Source: Marasmius tenuissimus
Lineage: Eukaryota > Basidiomycota > Agaricomycetes > Agaricales > Marasmiaceae
Length of the DNA: 64,000 nt
Assembly (NCBI GenBank): GCA_029532415.1
Contig: JAQOTA010000064.1
Coordinates: 744,001 to 808,000 of the forward strand
Direction of reading: 5' to 3'
Below, in pieces: positions 9,609-20,251 of the stretch. The first letter of the stretch is position 1, and the number at the start of each line of letters is the position of its first letter. The notes beneath the pieces were generated by a model. It was not told the origin of the DNA. It searched no databases and saw only the letters and a program-made list of their open reading frames with translations. The translations under genes and the position numbers were made by a program.

Positions 9609-12466
9609 ATGACATCCAGCTTTTTCTCACGTGCCAGACATACGAGAATCGGTCACAATAGTGTGCTTCAACATGTCGAAGGAGATGTTTATCAAAACTA
9701 TATCAGTTGCGCAACCTGCCAGGAAGAAGAGGAGAATCGAGTCATGGTACGCATTGAATCTCTTGATTGATAAACTGGCTTGAAACACTTGTTATTCAGC
9801 CAAAACAAAAGCGGTATAGGGAGATTTTCGAGGGTGATGTCTTTCTTCGAGAGCTGACTTGGTCACAAGAGATGAAAGTGGCAATCAGAGAGCCCCTGGT
9901 GGAAAGCAAAATACCTTGGAATGGTGAAGTAGCAAGAGTCACAGTTATCAAGAAGTTTCATGCTGCCACAATATACCCGCACAATAACACAGCTACTGTT
10001 GTGACTTTCGAGCCAAAGGACAAGAAGGACACAAACACTACACGTCTGGTGAGTGTTGGCTGAGCTATCTATTGAGGAGAGAATTAATATGACGTGCTTC
10101 AGCTTTGGAAACATTTCTATGAAAGATATTCGACTTACAGGTGGGTTTGGTGCGCACTAGGTATCAAGGTTTGACATTCCAACGTTGGCATCTAGGTCAT
10201 CCCGGCTTGTTCAGATGCTGGGATTGATGAGGGCAGAGATGCCAACTTTTATCCTCTATGAAGGTAGGAAGAGTTTCGGGGCGTGGCTTGTCGAAAAAGC
10301 TCACTACTCGAGGTTCCCAGATCTAGTCAATGGAGGGGAGTTTGCAGATCAATATTTTTACACACAGCGCCCTGTGTTTGAATACCTGTTCTATACAAAA
10401 GTAAGTACTTCAACCTGCATCCATACACCCCTGAAAGTGCCTTTGGTGTCTTGCAGTATCCGCGCTCCGTGCCGACAAGTCACTGAGGATTCCAGTGAGT
10501 TGGCTAATCCTGTGAGTCTTGGCAAGCTAAAAATAGCACAACAGGTTTCGTCAGACTGGTTGGACTGGACATTCAATCTCAAAACACGGTCTTGGCACTA
10601 TGATGCTTCCGTCTCCATCAAACAACTATATGAAGACTACTCCAGAACACCCATCCCACTTCCTGAAGGGCCGCTTCTCCAACTTGATGCCGACGAGATC
10701 ACCGCCTACTTTGAAAACATCTTTGGTGACTTCATGTACCTGATTGCATCATTGGGAACAACCGGCCGAGAAGACCATGAAGACCAAAAAGACTTTGTGC
10801 ATTGCGGCCGACTGACATTCGGAGCTGTCTTCGACCGCTGGGAAAGTAAAATTCAAGCCCACTTCCCTTCCACTCCACATCCCGAGTGGTGTTTTGAAAA
10901 TCGGAGCCATAACATCGACGTCGATTATTCCGAGAAAGGTGGGCATGTATTCTATTCATCCCCTCCACTTCTAACTCGACTAGTCCCTTCACGTGTCAAC
11001 TTTCAATTTCATGATACCCACAACACCCGACTCAACCTATACTTCTCGTTGCGCCTTCCATTGGAGGACCGAAATCGACTCCGAGCCGCATACCTTTGCC
11101 AGTCTGATAAGGATAGCGACTGGCCAACATGTACGTGCCCCACAAATCTTTGTCCTCATTGGCATATTCACGTCCCCCTGATATCATGTTCCAGGTTTCA
11201 TCGATGAAATCGGATTTTCCATTGCTGGCAACTTCTCACGTGGTCTCAAACCCTGTCCTGCACCCGCGTACCTCTTTGTTCCCCCCCTACACGTCGAGTA
11301 CATCAACGGAATGTACTGTATACCTCATCCCCCCTCTGGCCCATTATTCTACTGGTCATGGGATCCAAAAGGAAAGACCATGATTTCAAAGAAGGATTGG
11401 GAGCAGTCGCGCATACCTAAGCTGGACATCAAGATGTGGGTTGGGTCATTTTGGCATACGTTTGAATATAATATGGTCGAGAGTCACTTGCACACCAAAA
11501 GCTATGACATTGATGGGAAGCAATATGCTCAAGATCACGGGTATCCTGAGTTGATATGGGGTACGTACCGTCCTCCCTCTTTACTTTGTCCAGCATAATT
11601 TAGTTTTTGGTCCAGGTGATCCTCATGCTCAAAGGATTGTGGAGCTAAAGGACATGAATGGCGATGAAGACTTGGAAGACTCAAATCAGCATGGGGACTC
11701 GGAGGAACTGGATGAATCTTGCTCTTCAATTCCTCAGCCAGCCTACCTGTCAACCTCCTTATTTGTGGATCTATCTGTGGAACGTGTGTTGGCCCACACG
11801 GAAGAAAAAGGCGTGTGTGCTCTATACTTGTCACATGCGTACCCTGGTTGACATTTGAACTGGAGTTTTAGATAGACGTCATGAAACCACCGCGCAAAAA
11901 TCTGTGGAAGAGACACGCCGCATCAGAGGACAACATTCTAGAGTGCAGGAGACCAAAGTTCAACCAGACTCATTGAAACCTATTGCCCAGAAACTAGCCC
12001 TGCCTGGACAGTGAGCTTCACTTTCTATTGTTCACATCCATGATCTTTACCGGTGTTTCTCAGCTCCCCAACCTCCGTGTCTTACACGGCGACCAAGCAA
12101 GCTAAACAGTCACAGGGAACTACACGAGCAAAGATAGATACTTGTGATAATACTTCTGCACGCACAACAAGGCAAGTCTCTTGTTCTAGCCTACATTCGG
12201 TATTTAAATTATTCGAGCAGGCTCCCGGCTCAGGGAAAGGCAGTCATCATATTAAATTCACAAATACAACCGAAAAGAGCGGCGCAAAAATCTCCCGGAA
12301 CAAAGACAACTGGGGTAGGCGCCAGTCAAAAGTCTACCCCAGCTCGACGGTAAGAACCAATCTTTTAGGTCACTTTTACAGGTCATTCAACAAGTTCTTT
12401 CAGTACCCAAACGGCGGGTAGGGTCGTCACCACGCCGAGCAAACCGAAGAAACAGCCCGAGCCGGA
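9609..12466 (+). pseudogene. A2: A-family gene, 3' end lost to the gypsy insertion
   Basis: Exons by splice signals and comparison with A4/A5: 9609-9746, 9800-10048, 10103-10140, 10196-10938, 10984-11130, 11195-11560, 11616-11810, 11872-12010, 12064-12171, 12221-12349, then 12404 onward. Exon lengths and phases equal those of A5, apart from one in-frame three-base difference in the fourth exon. The protein starts MTSSFFSRARHTRIG. It contains the conserved YREIFEGDVFLREL and YLFVPPLHVEYINGMYC segments, an acidic Asp/Glu stretch and a basic Ser/Thr/Pro tail. Similarity to A5 stops at about 12466, inside the penultimate exon, where the gypsy 3' LTR begins, so the final 35 or so residues are missing. 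Two introns carry GC instead of GT donors (11811, 12172). Function unknown. Confidence 0.8.
10401..10544 (+). other. Exitron-like in-frame optional intron of A2
   Basis: The segment begins GTAAGT and ends CAACAG. It is exactly 48 codons long and has no stop in the host frame. The equivalent segments of A4 and A5 are 47 codons, also stop-free, and differ by a three-base indel. A shorter GT-AG pair (10401-10456) also exists but shifts the frame and is not preserved in A4. The segment can therefore be either translated or removed without changing the downstream frame. Confidence 0.6.
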
Positions 12467-12472
12467 GGGCCT

Positions 12473-12655
12473 TGTGACGGGCCCGCTCTCAGACTCACTC
12501 GTAAATGAACACGACAAGGGTTTATCACCGATGGTATGTACAAAGACAAGTAAAGTAAAAGATAAGTAATTAGCTACACTATGCGGGGTTTATATACTGT
12601 AGAGTAGAATAACCTATGCCCCACGCCGTGCCCGAATCGGGTAGGAGGCGTTACA
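12473..12655 (-). repeat. 3' LTR of Gypsy-1
   Basis: The 183-base block begins TGTGACGGGCCC and ends GGCGTTACA on the plus strand, so the minus-strand LTR starts TGTAACGCC and ends in CA. A pyrimidine run (12656-12665 CCCTCCCCCA) lies immediately inside and is the complement of a polypurine tract. A TATA-like GTATATAAACC lies within it on the minus strand. On its outer side A2 sequence resumes within about six bases, so the LTR marks the insertion point. Confidence 0.75.
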
Positions 12656-12668
12656 CCCTCCCCCATCA
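12656..12668 (-). other. Polypurine tract of Gypsy-1
   Basis: Minus-strand CTGATGGGGGAGGG directly abuts the 3' LTR, the usual site where plus-strand DNA synthesis is primed in LTR retrotransposons. It is assigned from position and composition only. Confidence 0.6.
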
Positions 12669-12853
12669 GATGAAACTCTAAAAGTTGAATCGAAAAGAAA
12701 CCGAGTATAGAACGTACTGAGTTGACCTTGTGGTCGTACAAGGTGAGTATCGAGGCAAAATTACTCGGTGGCAGATTCCAGCGTGGCGTCTGTAATGGTA
12801 ACATCTTCGCCTTCGTTAGACGCGCTATGAGCGATGGAACTGCCAGACGGGGC

Positions 12854-13885
12854 TCAACCAACGTTGGATTCGACAGGAACATCGTTAGTTGTGTCGGGAG
12901 CCGTAGGCGAAGCAGTGGTAACACCTGAGCTTGATGTAACGGGTGTAGAAGTTGTCGGGACTCCTGGGATGGTGAAATTTACGGTAGAAACAACGGCTAC
13001 CGTCGTACCGTCGGGTTGGTAGAGGTTCTCGTCGTATCCAGCGGGGATACCGGGAGAAATGAGCTGGGGGGCAAGCTTTTGTCTCAGCTCATTTAGAGCA
13101 ATATTAGAGTCGATGTCCTTAAATGAAGCATCACTCAACCAGCAGGCTGCATAGTAGGCGGCGTCCTCGACGTCAGAGATAGTGATAGATTGAGTTCTGA
13201 AGAACTCAGCGAGGTCTTGAACGTTGACATTCGCAAAATCACCGGGGTAAGATGTGATGAGCGCATTTGGCAACTCGGGAAGTGGATGGGCTGCAATATA
13301 CGAGCGATAGAGGCCGGGAGTCAGTACCAATTCAATGAATATGAGTTGGTATTGATGGCGATGCATAGGAGATGCTCCTCGACGAGAGGGGGGTGATCTG
13401 AGGTAGAAGAAGCGGATTCCTCGGGCAGTGCGTACACATAATGGACCGTCAACAAGACGGATACCGAATCGGCCGTTTCCTGTAGCTCTTGAGTTCTCAT
13501 CAACGAGCCATAGGAGGTATACAGCCAAGTCAGCTGTTTTAGGTGGCTGGGGTATGTTCAACATAGTAGATAGCCCTGCCAACAGATTAGACTGATTAGT
13601 AGTGACATCAGATGTCAAATTAGAATTGGACGTACCTGTATTAACAGGAGTGCCTGGAGTAGATCCTGATGGACCAGACGTAGTACCCGTGCTACCAGAC
13701 ACCAGGTTGTGTTTACCGTTCTTCTTGGTAGCGAAGGATGGTCGGTAGTAGAGCTGAATGATGGCATTATGAGCCGGATTGCGTTGCTATTTGAGAACTT
13801 TCTGAGCATCAGCAAAGAGTGTTTTGAGAAAGTTGAAAAGTCGGCTGTTAGGATGGGGTGTGGCTTCGGACCTCTTCAGATGGTC
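12854..13885 (-). pseudogene. Gypsy-1 ORF3, distal part (downstream of Copia-2)
   Basis: This is the continuation of the ORF interrupted at 20257. Removing Copia-2 and one AACGA copy joins ADEVQALV to DHLKRSEATPHP in the same frame. One in-frame TAG follows (after ADAQKVLK); then comes a frame open to 12854. The product has a Ser/Thr/Gly-rich spacer, then a globular-looking region (LAVYLLWLVDENSRATG, AHPLPELPNALI, ISDVEDAAYYAACWL) and a Thr/Ser-rich end. There is no signal peptide or membrane segment, so it is not an envelope protein. Function unknown. Confidence 0.7.
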
Positions 13886-13890
13886 AACGA
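13886..13890. other. Target-site duplication of Copia-2, left copy
   Basis: AACGA lies directly outside the left LTR and again directly outside the right LTR at 20252-20256. Five bases is the usual copia duplication length. Collapsing the two copies restores the Gypsy-1 ORF3 frame. Confidence 0.95.
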
Positions 13891-14200
13891 TGTTGAATCC
13901 GTGGACTATAATTAGATCACGGTATATCCGAAGTCCCGGTTCATACTTCCCACCATCATATTATGCGGGACTATTGTTCCATTTATCATTTCTACTTATG
14001 AACATATGTACAATTTTCATTGTCGTCCTTATATGGTATTTATATAGTCTCTACATGTATATAAGCTCGTAGTTCTCTACCTGAATCTATAGTGTGCTTG
14101 AGCTTCTACGTCTTGCCTCTAACTCTCTAAACTCCTCTCTGGTAAGTAGTAGTATAGCCATGTTGTAGTCCTCTGTGCTAGGCGTCATGCCGGCTCATCA
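13891..14200 (+). repeat. Left LTR of Copia-2
   Basis: Begins TGTTGAATCC and ends CGGCTCATCA (TG...CA). It contains TATA-like strings (TATATAGTC, TGTATATAAGC near 14040-14070) that would fit an LTR promoter. It is nearly identical to 19942-20251. Confidence 0.96.
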
Positions 14201-14212
14201 GGTTATGGGCCC
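14201..14212 (+). promoter_or_regulatory. Copia-2 primer-binding-like site
   Basis: GGTTATGGGCCC follows the LTR directly. It is complementary to the anticodon stem-loop of eukaryotic initiator tRNA-Met (GGGCUCAUAACC), with one G-U pair, rather than to a tRNA 3' end. Copia of Drosophila is known to prime with an internal iMet fragment. The same string follows the Copia-1 LTR. Identification is from memory of the tRNA sequence. Confidence 0.5.
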
Positions 14213-14496
14213 CGGTTAGCCCGACTACAATAACGAGCGCCCCTAGGCTGCTGTTAGCGACGAGCGCCCCTAGGCCGCTGTCATCGGCTAGCTAGGCTAG
14301 ACCTGCATGTTGCCATCGACCTCTTAATTGAGTGATCGATCTATGGCATTGATGTACGTCCTTCGACGACATCAGATCTAAAGGATCCAATGCTCCTCGT
14401 TGAGCATAGCGCCTTGATGGCTGCTCCCTGTGTTGATTAGACGCATGCTAATGCTGTCTTTTCTAGATCCAACACCAAACCTAACCTCTTACTACC
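14213..14496 (+). other. Copia-2 untranslated leader
   Basis: About 284 bases between primer site and gag ATG. It contains two near-identical direct repeats of CGAGCGCCCCTAGGC (about 14235 and 14263), and related sequence also occurs in Copia-1. It may hold packaging or dimerisation signals; nothing more specific is visible. Confidence 0.5.
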
Positions 14497-17400
14497 ATGT
14501 TCGACGTTAAAAAATTCTTCTCCGGTCGCTTCGACGGCACTGGTTTCCGCCAGACCTACCACGGCGAAATGGAAGCTGTTACCAAGGCTCAAGGCCTTTA
14601 TCGTCACCTCACTGGTGCAGCTAAGAAGCCAACGTATCCTCTGGGGGAGATCATTTTGGTCATTACCGTCACTCCTTCCCCTGGTGCGGCAGCTACGCCT
14701 GCAGTTGCACCTGGTTCTGACGACGAACCTGATCGGGCAGACCCTACTGATGCCCAGATCACGACGTACAATACCGCACTGGAAGCGTGGGAGGAGAAAG
14801 ACCTCCAACTGATGGGTATCATTCAATTGACCTCTACAAGGGAAGTCTTTGAACCTCTCAAGGACATGGACGCTGCCAAAGCCTGGTCCACCATTGTCAC
14901 CACCTATGGCGAACCAACCTTGTCTGCCATTTATGGTGACTTCGTCAAACTGGTGTCCTTCCGGCTCACCACTAGCCATCCCCAGGCTGGCATCGCCAAG
15001 TTCAAACATTAAATTGAACGTCTTGCTGAGGTCGGGGTTGAACTCCCCGAGTTGATTAAAGCCCTCCTTCTCATTGCAGCTATTCCTCCCGAATGGGACG
15101 CCGCTTCCTCCAAGTCACTTCATGACTTTACCAGGGATCCTGACAGCACTAGCGCCCTCACCGTTGCCGACGTTCATGAGGCCATCATGATCGAATACGA
15201 GTGCCAGAACCCTCAGCTTGCTAGCCGCCTCTCTGCGGTCAAGCGTGCTGGCTACTGCGAGCCATCCTTTGGTCAGCAGCAGCGTCCACCCCAGCAACGT
15301 CAGCAGCGTGGACAGCAGCAGCGTGGCCAACAGCAACAACCACAGCAGCAGCAGCAACGTCCTTCTTCAAACCAGCACAACGGTAAGAAGAAGAAGCAGC
15401 AGCAGCGTGGTACCCACGGTGGTATCAACCAGCACCAGGGTCCCAGCCACGCCGGCGGTAACAACGGTGGTAACAATCAGTCGCATGGTCACTCTCATCT
15501 GGCATCTTATGCCTCTGTCATAGCTTCCCCCGCTCCTATTCGTCCTTATTCCTTGATCACCGACCGCAGGGAACGTATCGCATTGAACGCGGTTAACAAC
15601 TCCTTGCGTGCCGAAATCGCCAGCGCCCCTCCTGTTCATGCTATGGGATCACCGCCCCCAGCTCACTTCACCGGTCACTGGGACAAGTCTTGCGACAGCA
15701 CTGTCCCTCAGCCAGCTGTCAAGAAGAACCCGGCTGCTATGCAGTCCTTCACCGGCTTCAAGACGTCTCAGTCAGTATTTGATGATGTCGGTGAAGCGCG
15801 TTCCCTTGCTGACAAATTTGGTGCCACTAAGACGGCGCGGTATCTCAAGCCCTTCAAACAGATTGTCACGTCCACCGCCAATCGTTTGCTCCAGGATCGT
15901 ATCTCGAAGCCTGGTTCCTCATCCAAGCGAGTTCTGGAGGACGATTCGGAAGATGAAGGAGCCGGACGTCCTTCTCCTACTTCTTCTAAACGCTCTCACA
16001 GCGTTGATCCTGATGAAGATGTAGAGATGGACTGGGGATCTGATGACGGTATGGAAGACATGACCTCTCTATTCGGTAATGATGTTGACAACAATATTGC
16101 CGAAGCTGCAAAGGTTGAGGACGTCCCGGATGACGTCTCTCTTGGATCGTTCCACGATGACAGGCAAGTACCATACCTTGACCTGCCTTCCCAAGCTGAT
16201 GCAAACCTACAGCGCTGCTCTCAACTAGTTGGTATCAGTAGTGCGCACAGTAGTCGTAGTGATCTGGTATCACTTGTACATTTTTGCAATGCTATTTCGA
16301 CCCACTTTGTGGGATGTACTCAATGTAAGGGAAAGAAAAGTGTGAACAATGCACAGGGTTGGCTCCTTGATTCTGGTGCCTCCTCTCATTTCACGAATGA
16401 TTTGAATGATTTCGCTGAATATGAATCGCTTGATGGTCCTATTGTAAATACTGCGAATAAGGGCAACCCTATACAGATCAAGGGTAAAGGCACTGTCTTC
16501 ATTGAGCATGATGTTGAAGGACATGACAGAAAACTTACTGAGCGCGTTTTGCGTTTCTATCCTGTCTATTACATACCGCAATTGGATATACGCTTACTAT
16601 CCATGGGAGAGTTCCTTCAGGATGGCCTATCAATTCGTGGAAACGTGAAGAAGTTGGCCTTCTACTCCTCACAGCGACGACAGTCGCTTGTTTCCTACCC
16701 TCATATGCCTGGTCAAACCATTTATTGGGTACACTCGTGGAAAGCATCTGCTGAGATTTTAATGGCCAAGTCGGTCGTTTACAATGTCGATTACAATATT
16801 GAGCACAGACGCTTTGGGCATCCATCGGATAAAGCCCTGAACAAAGCTCGGAAACATACACAAGGTTTCCCACTTGACCTTAAAATGCCTACTAAGAAGA
16901 CACCTCTGTGTCGTGGTTGTGCTGAAGGCAAGATGCATGAGAAATCGTTCCCCAACTCTACTACTAGAGCTTCTAAACCGTTTGAACGCATACATTCGGA
17001 TTTGAAGTCGTACCCGGTTGAATTGTATCACCGGTACAGGTACTACATCTCTTTTCTCGATGACTGCACGTCCTATGTTTGGACCTCCAAGCTCAAGACG
17101 AAAGACGAGGCAGTACCCGCTTTGAGGGACTTCCTTACTATGGTCAAAACGCAATTCAATGCTGTTGTCAAGACCTGGATGTCCAATGAAGGGGGAGAGT
17201 ACAAAGGAGATAAGTTCGATGCAGTACTGAAAGAGTATGGAATCCAAAGAGATCAAAGCATACCATATACACCACAACAAAACAGTTGTGCTGAACGATT
17301 CAACAGGACTATTCATGAAAAGGCTGAAGCTCTTCGCTTTGAAGCTTGTATGCCTCAGTCCTGGTGGGAATTCTGCCATGTGCACGCCGTCCACCTCTAC

Positions 17401-19899
17401 AATCGCACTCCCATGCAACAATTGAGCTGGCGAACTCCGTTCGGAATGCTTTACGGCGAAGCACCCAATGTTTCACATCTCTGAGTTATGGGTTGTGCAG
17501 CCTACGTCTTCATACCTGAAGATCATAGGAAGAATAAGCTCGCTCCTCGCAGTGAGTTAATGACTTTCATCGGCTACCAAGACGGAATGAAAGGCTTCCT
17601 GTTCATGCAAAGCAATAATTCTGTATTCAAAGGTAGCACTGCACTGTTCGATGAGACGCTGTACAATAAGTGTCCTGATGCCAAAACTCGTGGCTTTACA
17701 CCTGTTGGTAGTGAACCATTTACTTTGAGTGAAAATCCCAACATTCCTTCAGAAGATGAAGACTCTGATGATGATTGGGACGATACTCCATTGCCAGATC
17801 TCAGACGTTGCTCCGAACCTTCTAAGAGATCAGAACCTCAGGTTGACAAACCTGCAGGTGGCCCTGTGCCAGGGGATGTGCCACTCCCTCAATCTGGTCC
17901 TCCAACGCCTCCAGGCAAACCCGCCGTTCCTCCACCTGCACCAGCAGCGGATGGTCCACGCCGGTCTTCGAGGCAGCGGAAGGGTGTTACGCAACCTGGT
18001 AATATATTTGGTGAACAGCGGAACCCAAATAGACCCTCAGACATTATTCGCGACTTAGAGAATAAGAATACTTGGAGAAATGTTACCGGAGACAAAGAAC
18101 CTTCACATCCAGTTGATCGTCCTAGCTCTTCCCGATTTAGGAAAGGCAAAGGTGGTAAAAAGGGGATTCCTGGTCCACTTCCGCCTCTGCCTGCTCCAGA
18201 ACCCAGTGGAAGCACTGAGTCGCATGAGGAAGAAAGCGTAGTCGAAAGACTGACCCAAGAAGGGGGAGTAGGATTCGTGATTTACCTGTTGAACAATGCT
18301 GTTCCAGTTCACGATTCGCTTCCAACGTCCGATACTCCTGATTTCTCTAACATCAGAGAGTGGACACTCCGCGATATTCTAAAGTTGCCTGTTGAGCAAC
18401 AGAAGGGATGGAAGAATGCTTGCCACAAAGAACTTGAGACACTTCGTAAGCGCAAGGTCTTCGAACTCTGTGACCTGCCTAAAGGTCGCAAAGCCATCAG
18501 AAATAGATGGGTCTTCGATGTAAAGTCGAATGGTCGCAAGAAAGCTAGACTTGTTGCCAAAGGTTTCTCTCAGGTTGAAGGTGTCGATTTTGATGAAATC
18601 TTCTCACCAGTTGTTTGTTATGAGACTGTTCGAATAATGCTTGCTCTTGCAGCTCTCAAGAACTGGTACATCACTTCTGTTGATGTCAAGAACGCCTTCC
18701 TTTACGGTGATCTTGTTGAGGAGATATACATGGAACAACCTGAAGGCTTCAAAGTCAAGGGCCAAGAACGTAAGGTACTATGCCTGCGTCATGCATTATA
18801 TGGACTGAAGCAAGCTGCCCTTGAGTGGTGGCGAACCCTCAGCTCGTCCATGGAAGTATTGGGCTTCAAATGCCTAACTTCTGATGCTGGACTCTTCATC
18901 TGCAAAGATCCGAAGAGCGGTGAAGTTGTGTATGCGATCATATACGTTGACGATGCACTCTTCATGGGTCCTAACAAAGCTTTTGTTGACAAGAAGAAAG
19001 CCGAGTTCATGGCTCGATGGGAATGTCGTGATATGGGCGATGCTAGCGAGTTTCTCCGCATGAGCATTCGTCGCGAAGGCAATAAGATCATGATTGACCA
19101 GAAGGATTATCTGAAGAAAGTCCTTGAACGCTTTGGGATGCAAAATGCGAAAGGTGCTCCTACGCCCTTACCTGCTGGCTATGTGCCACCTCCCAACAAT
19201 GGTCCAGTCAATCCTGCCATTCGCTCCAAGTTCCAGTCTGTGATTGGGTCGCTTCTGTACATTATGCTGGGCACACGTCCTGATATTGCTTATGCAGTTA
19301 CGAAGCTTTCCCAGTTCTCCTCTAATCCAACAAAGGAACACCTCGATAAAGCACTCTACATCTGCCGCTATCTAGCTGGCACATCAGATTATTCACTCGT
19401 CTATGATGGTGACTCTGATGGAGGTCTTCTTGCGTTCACAGACTCGGATTGGGCTGCCGATCCTATCAAACGCCGTTCGATCACTGGCTACTTCTTCAAG
19501 TTAGCAGGCGGCATCTTCTCGTGGCAATCACACGCCCAGAAGACTGTAGCACTTTCTTCCACTGAGGCTGAGTATATGGCACTGTCGGATTGCAGTCGTC
19601 AAGCTTCCTGGATAAGATCGCTACTCTCTGAACTTGGAATTGACTTGGGTCCTATTCCAATCTGCGGAGACAATCAAGGCTCTATCTTCATTGCATCTAA
19701 TCCGGTTCAAGAACGCCGAACCAAGCATATCGATATTCGATATCATTATATTCGATCGTGTGTTGAAGATGGCAAAGTCGAGCTGTTCTTCATCGAAGGA
19801 GTCTACAATCCCGCAGACATGTTTACGAAGAATCTCGGACACGAGAAGTTCTTACGGTTCAGAGATCACCTTGGACTTGAATTCTATTCGTCCACTTGA
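14497..19899 (+). pseudogene. Copia-2 gag-pol polyprotein with two premature stops
   Basis: A single frame of 1801 codons starting MFDVKKFFSGRF. Gag occupies about residues 1-560 and includes a Gln-rich stretch. The protease Asp is residue 625 (DSGAS). The integrase zinc finger CxxC is at 805/808, and the integrase triad positions are 835 (Asp), 897 (Asn, expected Asp) and 933 (Glu), with the classic 35-residue spacing. The RT motif YVDD is at 1483-1486. RNase H acidic residues are at 1649, 1690 and 1725. Stops: TAA at 15010-15012 (Copia-1 has TAC, Tyr) and TGA at 17482-17484 (Copia-1 has CGA, Arg). The rest is open. Expression of a full polyprotein would need readthrough of both stops. Confidence 0.95.
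15274..15360 (+). repeat. CAG/CAA-rich polyglutamine tract in Copia-2 gag
   Basis: A run of CAGCAG/CAACAA units with interspersed CGT and CCA codons gives a Gln/Arg/Pro-rich segment, and a shorter Gln/Lys-rich one follows near 15390. Copia-1 has a shorter, diverged counterpart, so the tract length is variable between copies. It is low-complexity and possibly RNA-binding. Confidence 0.85.
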
Positions 19900-19929
19900 T
19901 TCGCTCAGATGCGCTTTTCAGCTGCACTT

Positions 19930-19941
19930 AGCGAGGGGGTG
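19930..19941 (+). other. Polypurine tract of Copia-2
   Basis: AGCGAGGGGGTG lies directly before the right LTR, the expected place of the plus-strand primer. It sits about 30 bases after the pol stop. Confidence 0.7.
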
Positions 19942-20251
19942 TGTTGAATCCGTGGACTATTATTAGATCACGGTATATCCGAAGTCCCGGTTCATACTTC
20001 CCACCATCATATTATGCGGGACTATTGTTCCATTTATCATTTCTACTTATGAACATATGTACAATTTTCATTGTCGTCCTTATATGGTATTTATATAGTC
20101 TCTACATGTATATAAGCTCGTAGTTCTCTACCTGAATCTATAGTGTGCTTGAGCTTCTACGTCTTGCCTCTAACTCTCTAAACTCCTCTCTGGTAAGTAG
20201 TAGTATAGCCATGTTGTAGTCCTCTGCGCTAGGCGTCATGCCGGCTCATCA
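19942..20251 (+). repeat. Right LTR of Copia-2
   Basis: 310 bases, TG...CA, differing from the left LTR at two positions. AACGA follows at 20252-20256. Confidence 0.96.

Larger units (their letters stand above)
13891..20251 (+). mobile_element. Copia-2: recent full-length Ty1/copia retrotransposon
   Basis: A 6361-base element with 310-base LTRs at both ends, the AACGA target duplication, a primer-binding-like site and a polypurine tract. It has a single gag-pol frame of 1801 codons (14497-19899) interrupted by two stop codons. The LTRs differ at only two positions by my reading (A/T at 13917 versus 19968, T/C near 14175 versus 20226). That implies a recent insertion. It lies inside ORF3 of Gypsy-1 in the opposite orientation. 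With two stops and a catalytic substitution it is probably non-autonomous. Confidence 0.96.

Noticed and set aside
13891..20251. Copia-2 as an autonomous active element
   Set aside because: Two in-frame stops and an Asn at the second integrase catalytic position make independent transposition unlikely despite near-identical LTRs.
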